Assembly (NCBI GenBank): GCA_016169945.1
Contig: JADLSH010000367.1
Coordinates: forward strand, 9,321,001 to 9,385,000
DNA: 64,000 nucleotides
Source of the DNA: Trachythela sp. YZ-2020
Lineage: Eukaryota; Cnidaria; Anthozoa; Malacalcyonacea; Clavulariidae
Direction: 5' to 3'
Shown piece after piece: positions 10,897 through 22,968 of the stretch. The position numbers and the translations under genes are program-made. Under the pieces are notes generated by a model, which did not search any database, was not told the origin of the DNA, and saw only the letters and a list, made by a program, of their open reading frames with translations. How positions within the stretch are numbered: position 1 is the stretch's first letter; every line of letters begins with the position of its first letter.

Positions 10897-13800
10897 AACA
10901 AGGAATTTACGTATCTCGTCTCAATGGTAATGATAGGGAAGCATGTGGAAAACTAAATTCTCCGTGTCGTACAATATCTTATGGCATACAACAAGTGTCA
11001 GCTGGGTCATATATCTACCTGGATGGGTCAGCTACATCCAAAAATCCTTATACCTGTGAAGCCCTAGACCCAGGACATTCGGGAATTCATCTTACTAAGA
11101 GCGTATCATTCGTCAGTAGAAGATCACGTGCTTATATCTCGTGTCTCCATGGCAACCCTTGGTTGGTGGACGGAACTAAGTTCAAAGACGGTGTACGAAT
11201 TAGCTTTTCCGGTCTGACTTTTCTGAATACGTCTCTACGCCTTTTCGATGCTTTTGTGGCAGTCAGCGATACTGTATTTGCGGAAACCAAACCTGTAAGC
11301 CTAGATATTGAAGTGTTATATCTGCCTCGGTTGGATTTATCGCTGAAAAATGTTGTTTTCCAACAAAATGCAGCGTGCATGACAATAAAGCCTAATAAGG
11401 GCAGAAAGATTTTTGTTAACATAACAAATACGCTTTTCTATCAAAATGGTAATTTCTCTTTGGACACACCGTCCATTATTTGGTTAAATTCTACAGAAAA
11501 TTTGATCAACATTCAACTAAGGAACTGCAGTTTTAAAAAGAACACTTTTAAGAAATATGGAATGATTGTAGTTTTAAACAAATTAGGAACAACAAACTTT
11601 TCATTAAATCAATTCAGAATGGAAGAAAATAGCCATACGAATCCAAGCATTGAAGAATTTGACGGTTTATTTCGTCTCCTATCTGCTTGGATATTTATGA
11701 GATTGGAGTACGGGTTTGTTTATAAAACATCTTCTACTTTTCTAACTGTGGCCGGGTACTCAGCGCAAATCAACATCTCAAACATTCAGGTGGACGGATT
11801 CTACCCAGTCACTCCTGGAGGTGGCGTAGTTAACGTATTTCAAAGTGATTCATGTTACTTATCAATCAAGGATTCCTCTTTTCGTAATGGTACCAGCGGT
11901 GTCGTTTCAATTACTGTGCCAAATTTGGTACTAACCATTCAAAACTCGACCATTCAGAATATTTCCAATTTTGCAGGTTTCACAGTGTATATTCAATCAC
12001 AACGGAAGGCATATTTTCAATCGTCGAATCATAGCAAAGTATTCTTTGTTCATCTACGCATAATCAATTCTTCGTTTTCATATACGAAGGGTGGTGCAGT
12101 ATGCGTAATAGCTGAAAACTTATTGGCGACTGTCGGTGATAGTTCGTTTCTACGAAATGCTGCTACATATTGTGCTGGCGCGCTGTGTATCTCTACGATT
12201 GATGCTGCTACAATCAACCTTCACAATGTTTATTTCCTAGAAAGTAGTGCTGATGATGCAATTGTTAAAGCAACAGCTCCCAAAGATTCCTCTACATTCA
12301 GTCTTTCTATGACTAACGTTATATTTGTCCAGAACAAGTTACGCGCATGTTCGCCAAGTCAATGCGGCATTGTTTTACTTTCGGTTCGAAGTACTAAAAT
12401 CAATGTCGGTTTTAAAAATACGCGTTTCATTGGGAACTTAGCGAAGCAAGGTAGCAGCATTTGCCTCGATTCTAGTCAATCCACGTTACCGTTTGTAACT
12501 CTAGATACCTGCATATTTAGAAAAAATATTGGGAATGTTGGAACGGTATATGTGGGAGGACGCGTTGTACTAACGTGCAAACACTCAATCTTCGATTCAA
12601 ATAACGTTGTATATTGCCTATTGGCCCTCGATTTAAACAGTTCAACGATTTTCTTAAAGAACACGACGTTTGTCAACAATTTGTGTACAGCACTTGCGGT
12701 ATATTACATTGGAACCTCAAATCTAAGCATATACGATTCTGCGTTTGTTCGAAACAAGAAAATAGACGGTTCTGCAGGAGCTCTGGGAATATTTTCCCAA
12801 GACAAAAGTTTCTCCAAACTAATCAACAGTCACTCTGGGATTTTAAGAGCTTTTATTAAAAGGGTATTATTCCAAGAAAATATAGCGGTAACTGGAAGTG
12901 TTTTGTTTGCGACAAGCGGCGAAGTCATGTTAACGAAGTGTACGTTTTTGAATAATTTTGCACGTTTTCAAGGCGGTCAAATTGTTAGCGTCGGGCCTGG
13001 CTCGATGGATCTGGCTGTAGTCCATTCGGTGTTTAAACAAACAATTCAAAAAATCGTAATTATTAATACACAGGAATTCATGGTCACTTCGTTCCTAAGG
13101 TTATACAACTCTGGCACAGTACGTATTCGCAACACAACATTCAATCGGGACACAAAATCGGATGAATCACTCGTTCTGGTCTCCAAAGCATATTCCGTAT
13201 CATTTGACAATGCCTCGATGAGTACTTGCCCAGTGAGTCATGCTATTGAAAAGGCTAGTTATTCTTACTACGGCGGTAATTCTCGTTTTGTTTTCTCTCT
13301 TACATTCTCGTGTAAGGCATGTGACTACAACTTCTATTCTCTGCAAAGAGGGACAGCAAGAGGACTGAATGTTGACGATAGTTTCGAATGCACACGATGC
13401 CCGCACGGAGCAGACTGTGTTCCAGCCATCAGGTCAAAGTCCAACTTTTGGGGATACCAAACTAGTTCGAATCCTCCTAAACTAGCCTTCACAATTTGTC
13501 CGTTTGGTTACTGCAAGTCACCGCCAGCTAACAGTAGTAAATACAATGATTGCCAAGGAAAACGAACGGGAGTTATGTGTGGGATGTGTTCTCAAGGCTA
13601 TACAGAAGCGCTGTGGTCAACGTACTGTACACCAGTCAAGAACTGCAACGATCATTGGTTTTGGGTTCTGTTTCTAGTACTTGTCTTTTCTATGGCTATT
13701 CTCCTTGTTTTCAAGCCTCCATTCGTAGCGTATTCTTTAGAACAGATATTTTGGTTTAAAAGGTTTACAAGTAGTCGTGCAGAAAACACTCATGCCCATC

Positions 13801-15128
13801 ATGACATAATTCGCTCCCTCTCAGTGGATGAAGGGACCGGACAGGAAAACATACCGTTGTCTTCAACAGAGCAACTCAAACAAGAGAAAAGACAATTTTC
13901 CCGGTTTGTGGAGATTATCTTCTACTTCTATCAAATAGCACAATTACTTCTTTCCTCGAATTCTCTGACAGAATTTTTTGACACCCAATTCCTTGCACCC
14001 GTTCTGGGATTCTTCAATTTCCAACCTAGTTTTAAGAAACAAGGTTTTCTGTGTCCTTTTCCAGGTCTCACTCCAGAGACAAAGCTGATTTTTAAAATTG
14101 CTCCTGTCTTCGGAACTTTAGTTGCTATTTTCCTTATCTATGCCCTGCATTTCTTCATTAGTCGTATGAGAGGCGCTCTTCGTCCTGATATTTCTCCATA
14201 CTTCCAAGCCAGTATTAAAACTATACTTCTCGGCTATGTAACCTTGGCTACTGTCAGTATTTCCCTCATTCGCTGTGTTTCTGTTGCACGCGAAGCTCGA
14301 TGGTTCTACGATGGAAATATCACATGCTACCAATGGTGGCAATATGCGTCATTCACTTTTAATGCTATCTTTGTGATTCCTTTTATGTTTGTGCTTGCTT
14401 GGATTTCGTTCAAACTTCACCATGATAAAATAACAATCCAACAGTTTCTTCTAGCCATTATCTGTCCACTTCCATTCTTAGTGTTATGGCTGTTCCGCTT
14501 TGATTGTCCATCTGCAGTAGTGAATGTGGAAGAAAACCAAAATTTAAACGCATTAAAGGAGATGTTCTTGGCTCCTTATAGACAGCCGGAAGATGCAAGC
14601 AAGCGAGGGGCTTTATATTGGCAGAGTGTCTTGATTGCCCGTCGATTTATTTTGGTTTTAATCTTCTGTGTCGTAACAGAACCATCTATCAGATTATTCT
14701 GCATGACACTTGCTTGTGTTTTTGTGCTTTGCTGTCATCTCAAGGTTAAACCATTTCAAAATTCGTTATCAAATAATCTCGAGTGTCTTTCTTTGTTGTT
14801 TTTGGTCATTTTAGGCTTGGTCAACCTGTTTAAGTCTGTGTTCGTTGGTTCTGAACAAAATATCAAGGGTTCTTTAGTAACAGTTTTGAATGTTTTTCAA
14901 TGGCTAGAGATTGTTATGTTAGGACTATTTCCAGCTATTCTTTTGCTTCTTGTATGCTTTGCTATAATTTCTGTTTTTGTTCGTGTTCTCTTCATGTGCT
15001 TCAGATCGATTTTTAAATGGTTGTTCAGACCTTGCGCCCAGAGATGGCTGTCACGTGATTCTCCCCGTTTGTTAAATGATGTTTGTGACAATATCGACTA
15101 TGAATATAGTGAGAACTTCATCAACTGA
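10897..15128 (+). CDS. Beta-helix ectodomain / ~10-TM membrane protein
   Basis: One long open frame encodes about 1410 residues. The N-terminus has the pattern YVSRLNGNDREACG...PCRTISYGI, the usual entry to right-handed parallel beta-helix (Pmp-like) domains. It continues for about 750 residues of short strand repeats rich in N, S, T and F. A cysteine-rich module follows (CKAC, CTRCPHGADC, CGMCSQGY). From HWFWVLFLVLVF to the end there are about ten hydrophobic segments. The arrangement suggests a surface receptor, adhesion or transport-like protein. No function is established. There is no in-frame ATG until far inside the domain, so a 5' exon with the signal peptide is expected. The best acceptor is the pyrimidine-rich tract ending TGTCAG at 10,896. 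The stop TGA is at 15,126-15,128. Confidence 0.8.
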
Positions 15129-15156
15129 ACTGAAGTGTGAGTTACAAGATTAAGAA

Positions 15157-15162
15157 AATAAA
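15157..15162 (+). terminator. Poly(A) signal AATAAA after the 10-TM gene
   Basis: A canonical AATAAA lies 29 bases after the stop codon. If used, the 3' UTR would be very short. Confidence 0.5.
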
Positions 15163-15285
15163 AACTATTAATCCAATGTTCTTTTGGCAAAAAATGAGAT
15201 TAGAATACTACAATTAACTCAACAATTTGGACATTTTTGGCTACTTTTTGAGTTTTTGAAAAAGTCAGCAAAATGGTGAACATTA

Positions 15286-15518
15286 AAGGGGTTAGCCTTT
15301 ACATTTTGTGAACAAAACGTTAAGGGTTAGGCTTATCTTTTGGTCGTTTTCGGCCACCTTACTTTTCGAAAACCTCGAACATCGGCAAATATTTAAGGTG
15401 TGATCCTTTATTTTTATCCTATCACAGAATTATCATAAGCAATAATCGATTTTGGCCAGGTTTAATAAAAAAACGACAAAAGTGGGCAAAATCAAGAAAA
15501 AGTAAAGGCTAACCCCTT
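15286..15518. mobile_element. Inverted-repeat MITE (~233 bp)
   Basis: AAGGGGTTAGCCTTTAC (15,286-15,302) and its exact complement (15,502-15,518) bound the segment. TTAA occurs at both tips (15,283-15,286 and 15,517-15,520), which could be a TTAA target site. No coding content. Confidence 0.6.
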
Positions 15519-16698
15519 AAAAATTTGTTGATTAAAGATGGATGGATCCTCTATAATTTAAAGACATGATTTCATCACGAAGGCTGATTGCAATAGACGT
15601 ACAGTTCCCGAAATGAAAACTACTTATTTAGAATGATTACATTGTCCGCCTCGATTTCAAGCTATTATATCGTGTGTACTCAAGCAAATTCTGGAAGCGT
15701 CGAAGGGCCTGTTCATATGGGGAAAAGTTATCTCGGTTAGCGAGAAAACATTTCGACTAGCCAAATAATTTTGTTCTGTTCATATGGAGAAACGTTATCC
15801 CGATTACCGGGTAAAGTTTCCGGCTGTGACGTAGTAGCACTGGTGTGACGTGCAAGGCGGGGAAAGTTAAAAAACTTTAAAATACATTTTAAAAACAAAT
15901 ATGGCTGCTTTGAACTTACGTTACGTAGTTGGATTAATCGCAAACAACCTTGTTCAATTTTCTGTACTTATTACTAAATTTGTAAAATGTAATTTGTAAA
16001 GTGTAAATTGAAAAGTTGCTGACACGACAGAAAGTTTTCATACTATTTTCATAACAAGGCGAGATCTCGCTTGTAAGCTTGTCGAAATGTTTTCCATATA
16101 GCATATAATTTTATGTGATCTTCGGTTCGCCTTGCGTTCTTAACTTCCTTGAAATTAGTTTGCACAAACAAACTATGAATGGACTATCAATGTGTTAAAA
16201 AAATTTATTTCATAAATGGCGTTTATGTGGTGGGCAAAGCTTGTGCATAATCTTATATACATCAGGTGAGAATTTTTTTATAATTTGTTGAGGTGCCTGC
16301 AATATAACAAAAGTCATGAGATGAATTAGTCTTAACGAAACGAGTGTCATTATTGCATGCAACGAAATTGTTGCTACAAATATGGAAGGCTTGACCATGG
16401 CTATTACATTTTCACACAATAAACGAACGATATTGAACTATAGCACAGGGAAAATCGCTTTGGCCCCTTCTGGGATTCTTTTGGCCCCTCTTGACTACAA
16501 ATTCTGTCTGCGTCACTGTTTAGCTCGTTATAAAGTTTTCCATGCATTTAATATTGTGTAATTGACGTTGTTGCGTTTTAAGTCCCAGATATATTTGCTA
16601 TAAGTTCTGTAGAGTTCCTTTTTTGATATGTGTTAAATGACGTTTTGTGTTTATTAAACCTAGTTTTAAAATAGTTTTCAGTAAGACCAACATATGTT

Positions 16699-16872
16699 TG
16701 TAGTTGTCTGTTGTCGTCGGCAGAACTGTAGTTTGGTATACAACAGACTCAACCACTGAAACACTTTTTGAACATAGGACATTCCAAGAAACGTATAAAA
16801 ATGTCCTATGTTTAAAAAATGTTTGTTCAGTTTATTGTATATACCACGCTACAGTTACTACCGACAACTACC
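16699..16872. repeat. Imperfect long hairpin
   Basis: The left arm GTAGTTGTCTG...CTGTAGTTTGGTATA...AACATAGGACATT pairs with the right arm AATGTCCTATGTT...TATACCACGCTACAG...CGACAACTAC around a centre near 16,793. Arms are about 80 bp with several mismatches. It is probably an old foldback element. Confidence 0.55.
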
Positions 16873-17491
16873 TTTCAGGGGCGTACATATCGATTTTGGC
16901 TGGGGGTGAAGTTTCGAAATGAGACCGACTCATAAATTCAGACCGACCTCTCAAACTGAGGTAATCTTTGCCTATGGGAAAAGTATAAAACTGAATTAGC
17001 TACATTGAACAAACGCAATGAATTAGTTTCTTCGTGTAGACATTCCAAAAAATTTCTATTAACATTTAAAGGACATTATAGCCGCGCAATGTACATACAT
17101 GCTGTACTATTTTTGCTGCTAGCCATAAGGCTAATTTATCTGATCAATGCCACATCTTGTGCTACGATTTAGAAACTATAAATAGTAATAAACTTGCCTA
17201 GTGGAATTTGTTGCGTCGTTGTATATACTTCAATTTACAACCTTTTGCGTTAAAACGTACAGTATCTGCTCTATGAATAGAGTGCTCAACTTACTAGAGA
17301 ATTATACCCTTGTCATCATTGGTCAATAAAATCCCTTATCCAGAAATTTTCACTCTTAGTTAAATCGCCTGAGCGTGTTTTGGTTCACGAAATGCCAAAG
17401 AGTACTCGTTAATTATAGTCTAGTAGGTTTGTAAGCTTGGTATATAATGAGTGAAAGTTGTTCTCAAGCTTTATTATACTCAGAAAATACT

Positions 17492-17562
17492 TCTGAGTCC
17501 CCGAGCGGGGATCGAACCGCGCGCGACCTCTTAGTTTCTAGATAAGCGCGCTAACCAACTAT
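17492..17562 (-). repeat. tRNA-like SINE head or tRNA pseudogene
   Basis: On the minus strand, AGTTGGTTAGCGCGC resembles a tRNA A box/D arm and GGTTCGATCCCCGC is a good B box/T arm. The 5' acceptor and D-stem half are replaced by an AT run, so this is not a functional tRNA. It most likely derives from a tRNA-type SINE. Confidence 0.5.
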
Positions 17563-19931
17563 ATATATATACTGGATATTACCACGCGTACCGATCAAAC
17601 GAGCAAACTGAATCGTTTATCAATTCTTATCGAAACTTGAACCAGCTGAAAGACGTTGATGAGAGCTTGTGGTTGTGAGAGTGCACGAGTGTTGATCATG
17701 AGAGTTAAAGTTTGAAACTCTCATCACACTCATATGAGCTCTACCCGGTAAGAGCCGGGGGCATCCAGGCAATCGGGCTTCCAGGGGGGCACCCTGAACT
17801 GAGTTGTCCGGGGGCCAAACAAATTGTAAATTTTGTTATGTTAAAATGTCGTTTTCTGACCATCAGAATTCTGTAAAATCTTCCCCCAAAGGGCCAGGAA
17901 ATGGATTTTCATGCGGGCATGCCCCCGGACCCCCCCCCCCCCCGAGCTTGTGCCTTCGGCATTCGTACTAGAGGGGCCTTTAAAAATTTTGAACCGGGGG
18001 CAACTTGCAAGCATAAATTAAATCGTGCAGAAAAAACGGAAATTATAATATTCTTTATGCTTTGTCTTTGTAAGTCCCAGGGAGGAAGTCTGCTTTGTTT
18101 CCTTGTCTGTTGCGTGCATTTTAGTCGATAGTTTTAATTGTGCTCATTATTGCAATTTGACCCTACAAACATTACTTTGAATGGCACGTAAATATTTACA
18201 CCGTGTCGTAGATCTACATAAAATTATATGCAAATTTGTGGGCAGTTTAACTTTTGAAATTTGAAGTGTGGAATTGAATTTGAAGTGTTAACCGTGTATT
18301 CCTTACTGTCAAGTCATGAACGAGAAAACGGCGATATTTGGAGAAAAATTAGACGTCATTGATGCTACTGGTAGTAGGGTTGATAAGTTGGCGTCCAAAT
18401 TGCATAGTGGATTAAATTTGGTACGGGACAAATTGAAATCTAGAACCAGGTTTGCCTAATAATGCATTGTTTACTCGTAGTTTATAAAGTATATAGCCTT
18501 ACTAATAGCATTGCCTATTTCTCATGGTAGGCTGATTTATACTGTCGAAGTCTAGCTCGTAGAACTCCGTGATTAAGTGGAGTTGGTGGGACAGTTTAGT
18601 GTATGGCATGTCTTTCACCTCTGTGACTAGGCCCTAGGGTACGGTTACTGCAATATGTAATTGCCTGATTGTGATTTATAGGTTCCAGCTTGACTCTACC
18701 ACGTATCAAACACTGTATACTTTCTCCAGGGTTAATTAATAAAGAGATGATTATGATAGAATTAGCCGTATGAAATAAAATATTAGTACAAGTAAATCCT
18801 CTTTTAGCCACCGGGGGGGGGGGCTAGCCTATTTCAGGCATCAGCTTATACCCAGAAAATGCCCATTCGCAGGTTATGTGGTGGGCACAATGGGTGGGCA
18901 TAAACGGGCATACTCTGGTACGAGTTGGTTTGAGGTGGGCTTATTATTATTAGAGAGGATGGGCTTACACCAGGCTTACACGTAATAAAGAGGGGGCTTA
19001 TTGAATTTTAGGTATAATGTGATATATTTATAAGTTAATCATTAGGAATAGTAATTCAAATTTCAAACACAGTAAACGATTCAAATAACACGTCAGAGTG
19101 TATCAACATGACAACATCTATTTCAGATCTAACAAAAACATAGAAACATGCAATTGCAAACAAAGCGGAAGCCAAAAATCAATGTAAAACGTTTATATGA
19201 GACGGGGATTATTCTATAAACTGGATATACTACCAAAATATTTCTGGAGTTGTAAATGGAAATTACCGGAGTTCAGTTAGTTTATATTTTTATTTCCAAG
19301 TAGTTCACAAGGGATAGCACATATATTAAACCTTCATATAGCTAGGACCATTTTTACGGAACACATATGAAAATGAATAACTGAAGTCCAGTAGAGTGCA
19401 TATGTGTTGTGTTGTGTACTTACTAACTTTCTCATGTACTGAACTTGGGAATGGCCGCCGGGCCTTTCCAAGCTTTAATAGGAGGGTGAAAATTCTGTAA
19501 GTATACGATCAACTATTTCAGCGATTGTGTCCCATCGACGAAAAGGGACGTAACAGGAAGGCGGTGAAGTGTACGAACCTGTAGGGGGGGTCCCCCAGAA
19601 TATTTTCGTACTCTTGAGCCTTTGTGGCTTGATTTCTTGCATTTTCAGTGACAGTTTTTTATATATCCCATCTAGACAGACTGAGCTTTCACTAGTATAA
19701 AAGCAAGGTTTTGTTACGGGAATATTAAAACACTCTTCTGAACAAAGTTATTGTCCTCTTTTAGCTATTTGGCAAAAGGACCTTAACTGGAGGGGCCAAA
19801 AAATTTCACTAGGGGAAGGAGGGGGGTGCGCAACTAAGGAGCTGGGGGGGAGGGTGTTTGAGAGGGAATGAGGCCCGTGACTGGCTCTAGCTGGTCTCGT
19901 CAGAAAGGGTTGGGCATGAAACAAAATGACT

Positions 19932-20555
19932 TAAATTTAGTATCCAGGCGAAAACACACATTACTGACTTTATTTTTCACTCGACAATATCAAATAATAG
20001 TATACCACTCAATAGCACTATATAACACCCCATGACATACCTACTATTTCTATGTATGTTATAGTAGGTGAAATAAGCTAATTCAAATGACGTGTTGTGT
20101 GTGGGGATTAAATTGCAGTTAACCCATAACATGTAGCCGAGACTGGGAGAATTACCTCATTAGCTGGCAATGCACCCAGATGCACCCTACTTTAGTATTT
20201 TACTCTGTCCAACGCCAGAGTATTTTACTCTAATGCCAGACGATTTTACTCGTCAGTGGTAGGGTACTGCCAGTTAATGGGTTAATATTACGAACAAGGG
20301 TGAAAGTTTTAGAAGAAAGATTAGAATTACTTAAATTTAGTATGAAAAACACACAATACTGACTTTATTTTTTCACCCAACAACATCAAACAATAATATT
20401 TTAAACATTAGTCTTAGCATTAGTCAATAGCATTATATTACACCTATGATATTACCCATAATTTCTGTGTACGTTACATTAGGTTCAATAAACCAATTCA
20501 TAGTGTCATCCAAATGATGCATTCTGCATAGTTAATCCATAACATGTAGCCGGAG
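19932..20555. repeat. Tandem duplication of ~210 bp around a TTAA repeat
   Basis: Segments 19,932-20,138 and about 20,330-20,555 share a long series of matches in the same order (CTTAAATTTAGTAT, AAAACACACA, CTGACTTTATTTTT, CATAACATGTAGCCG) with moderate divergence. Both contain TTTATT, i.e. AATAAA on the minus strand (19,969-19,974 and 20,364-20,369). Between them lies a copy of the TTAACCCATTA repeat. Confidence 0.65.
20154..20285. repeat. TTAACCCATTA-family repeat, copy a
   Basis: The segment runs from TCATTAGCTGGCAATGCACCC to CTGCCAGTTAATGGGTTAA, with the internal motifs ACCCTACTTTAGTATTTTAC and GATTTTACTCGTCAGTGG. The same units recur at 24,850-25,066, 28,118-28,357 and 62,448-62,726. 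Ends are quasi-palindromic (TTAACCCATTAACTGGCA). Confidence 0.7.
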
Positions 20556-20979
20556 ACTGAAATAATTAAAATATACACAGATTAGAGTATTGTACTTTTC
20601 AAACATCATTTCGTGTTGAACATTAACTGCAATAGAACTGTCATTTTTTGTACGAGCATATTTTGCCTTCTGTGTAAAACAATGGTACACTTAAGGGGAT
20701 ATATTTACGTATTATTTTCTGGTGGCTGAAGAATGAAAGAAGCAGAAATTGTTTTCTCACGCACTCCTGGGGGCCCGATTAATGATCGGGTGGTGCAGGT
20801 TCAAAGCACATTTGTTGTTGCATTCGCAATAGCTTGACTAGACATATATTAATACTAAGTGGGGAAGACATCAGCTACCAGGCAGTAGCAATGAACAGAA
20901 TATCAACTGTTGTAGATTAGTTAGGGGAGTTACCATACGTTAGGGTAATTTAGTGTAAAGCTGTAATAGCTAGTAATAT

Positions 20980-20985
20980 TTTATT
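20980..20985 (-). terminator. Candidate poly(A) signal for BRF2-like gene
   Basis: AATAAA on the minus strand about 220 bp after the BRF2-like stop codon. Two further AATAAA copies on this strand lie in the duplicated segments at 20,364 and 19,969. Confidence 0.35.
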
Positions 20986-21204
20986 AAAAGTCAAGCTTGC
21001 GGCGTATGGCTGCAGCAGCTCCCAGCAGTGTGTGAGAAATATATTTTCTTCCAGACTGAAATGCATGCTATGATTGAACTGCAATTTTATACTGCAACAC
21101 ATCATTGGGGATGCCCAGTCAACACTATATGAAATGGCTAAATATATATTATGACCACACAGAGAGCAACACAACATAAACAAGTTGCTTAACCCGCTAG
21201 TTAG

Positions 21205-22749
21205 TTATGCGTTTGACATTTTGTGGAGTGGTCGACACTTGAGCGACTTCCTCCGTATTTTCTTTGATTTCCCTTCCATTGAAACAAAATCGTCATCTGT
21301 TCCAATCATTCGTTTTAGCTCGTTAACTTCGTCCGGCTTTCTCACATAAGATTCGATTTCTGATTCAGCAATTTCATGATTGACGGAAGAACTTGTAGTC
21401 TTAAGATTTTGGTAAAACCCTTCTTGCACTTGTTGCGGCGAACAGCCAAGTTCTAATAACTCCTCGATAAGCTCGTCTTCCTTGTCTAGCGCTGTATCCA
21501 TGGCAACCGAACTGTTCAACTCTGCGCTAACATCATTTTCTATGTTTACTGTTGTGCCTGACAAGATCGAACTGTTTGACTCTGTGGTAACATTGCCTTC
21601 TGTGTTTATTGTTCTATCCAAAGTTGTTGAACTGTTCATCACTGTCACAACTGCATTAATCTCTGTTGCAGCCGAACCATTTTCTCTTCCAGAAATTGCA
21701 CGCACGGTTGAACATTGCCGTAGACGAATACGCTCTAATGCGTTGTGTATTTTTGTGTTCCGGGTCTGTATCTCGCTCTCTCGCTCGTGGCACCATTGCG
21801 GATTGGCAACTTTTGCCGGAAACTTCCCGCAGTTCTGTTCATACTTTGTTATATCTTTAATATAATGATGTATGTTGGACATTTTTACATAGCTCTTGTT
21901 GACCCATGGTATTGCCTCCAATAACGTCATCATGTAGTTCTTTAACAACCTTATACAATGCACAACAGTCTTCTCAGATACTTGTGACATTTTTAAACAC
22001 AGTTTGGAAATCTCTTGTCCTTGATTGGCTCCTTTGTTCACGGCAAGGCTTGCCAAGACACAGTATGCGATAGCCTGGGGTAAGGGAGTACCGTTAAGAA
22101 GCATAGATTCACTGCTACGACTGCACAATTGCTGTGCCAATTCTTCACACTCCTTCGCAAGTGGCATGTCACTGCAGGCCAGTGTGATCAGGCTTTGAAT
22201 TGTGACGGGCATTCGGTGTAAACCAAACCTTGCGTCAATCACTTTTGCAATGTTACCCAGCTCGAAAACCGTGCAACTGGTTGCAACTGCAACTTGCTTC
22301 AACGTGACAGTGAGGTCATTGTTGCGACATATAATATAAATACAGGCCCCTACTAGTCGAATCTTTTTTTTCATGTGCATAAAAGCTGGATTGGCTTTGC
22401 ACAAAAGGAAGTCTTGTATTTGCTGGGTTATTTCCTTAGAAAGCTGTAGTGTTTCACACGAACGTGCAACGAGTGCTTTCAATTCGTTTTCCGAAGGAGT
22501 GAACAGGCTTGGGCGAAGTTTAGGCTGCCTATCTCGACACGCATAATTGTTCTGAGTTGGCAAAATTATATTTTTTACACTCGAACTTGTGCTTTTCGAA
22601 ATTGCCAATTCATAGCTGAACATTTGCTCTTCAGCCAGGACAGAGCCACACTGCGGACACGATTGCACTGCATCGCAAGCGTCAAATAAGCTTTTATCAA
22701 CTTGTTCTTGGCAAAAACCACAAACAACAAAATTTGACAATTCAGCCAT
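21205..22749 (-). CDS. BRF2: BRF2-like TFIIIB subunit (TFIIB-related factor)
   Basis: Single-exon frame of 514 residues from a real ATG. The N-terminal zinc ribbon uses C10/C13 and C31/C34 (CGFC ... CPQCG). Two cyclin-like helical repeats follow, around residues 75-165 and 175-280 (KKKIRLVGACIYIICRNND, LPQAIAYCVLASLAV). A poorly conserved Ser/Thr/Asn-rich stretch occupies about 340-440. A C-terminal ESEIESYVRKPDEVNEL block resembles the conserved tail of BRF2 rather than TFIIB, which lacks such a tail. BRF2 recruits RNA polymerase III to gene-external promoters such as U6 snRNA. The gene is divergent from AP3B with about 1.2 kb between starts. The alternative is a BRF1-like paralog, but the C-terminal motif favours BRF2. 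Absence of introns may indicate a compact gene or an old retrocopy kept intact. Confidence 0.8.
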   Translation of the reverse strand: MAELSNFVVCGFCQEQVDKSLFDACDAVQSCPQCGSVLAEEQMFSYELAISKSTSSSVKNIILPTQNNYACRDRQPKLRPSLFTPSENELKALVARSCETLQLSKEITQQIQDFLLCKANPAFMHMKKKIRLVGACIYIICRNNDLTVTLKQVAVATSCTVFELGNIAKVIDARFGLHRMPVTIQSLITLACSDMPLAKECEELAQQLCSRSSESMLLNGTPLPQAIAYCVLASLAVNKGANQGQEISKLCLKMSQVSEKTVVHCIRLLKNYMMTLLEAIPWVNKSYVKMSNIHHYIKDITKYEQNCGKFPAKVANPQWCHERESEIQTRNTKIHNALERIRLRQCSTVRAISGRENGSAATEINAVVTVMNSSTTLDRTINTEGNVTTESNSSILSGTTVNIENDVSAELNSSVAMDTALDKEDELIEELLELGCSPQQVQEGFYQNLKTTSSSVNHEIAESEIESYVRKPDEVNELKRMIGTDDDFVSMEGKSKKIRRKSLKCRPLHKMSNA

Positions 22750-22968
22750 TTTGCGTTCTTCTTTAATTTATAGTTCTTGTTCTTGTTCGTAAATCGTATT
22801 TTTGACGTTTCGTACTTCCACTTCGCACAATATTTTTCGTTTGCGTTTATGTAAATTTTCTCTTTTCTGTCAGAGTTATCACTTATGAAAAGATTGAAAA
22901 CTATAAAGGCAAAAGCGCCAACGGAACGGAACGGTAGTCAACGATAGGCTGAACTTTTCTGAATTATA

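Larger units (their letters stand above)
15519..19930. other. Intergenic, repeat-bearing, no gene seen
   Basis: No convincing exon is seen in 4.4 kb. Contents noted: two direct copies of TGTTCATATGGRGAAA (about 15,713 and 15,778); fragments with C/G homopolymers (17,925-17,945 and 18,810-18,822); and AATAAGCCC-type fragments at 18,930-19,010 resembling those at 23,635-23,795. Short open frames here have no recognisable domain. Confidence 0.5.

Noticed and set aside
21482..21865. 127-residue plus-strand open frame
   Set aside because: Shadow of the BRF2-like coding sequence, lacking any recognisable domain.
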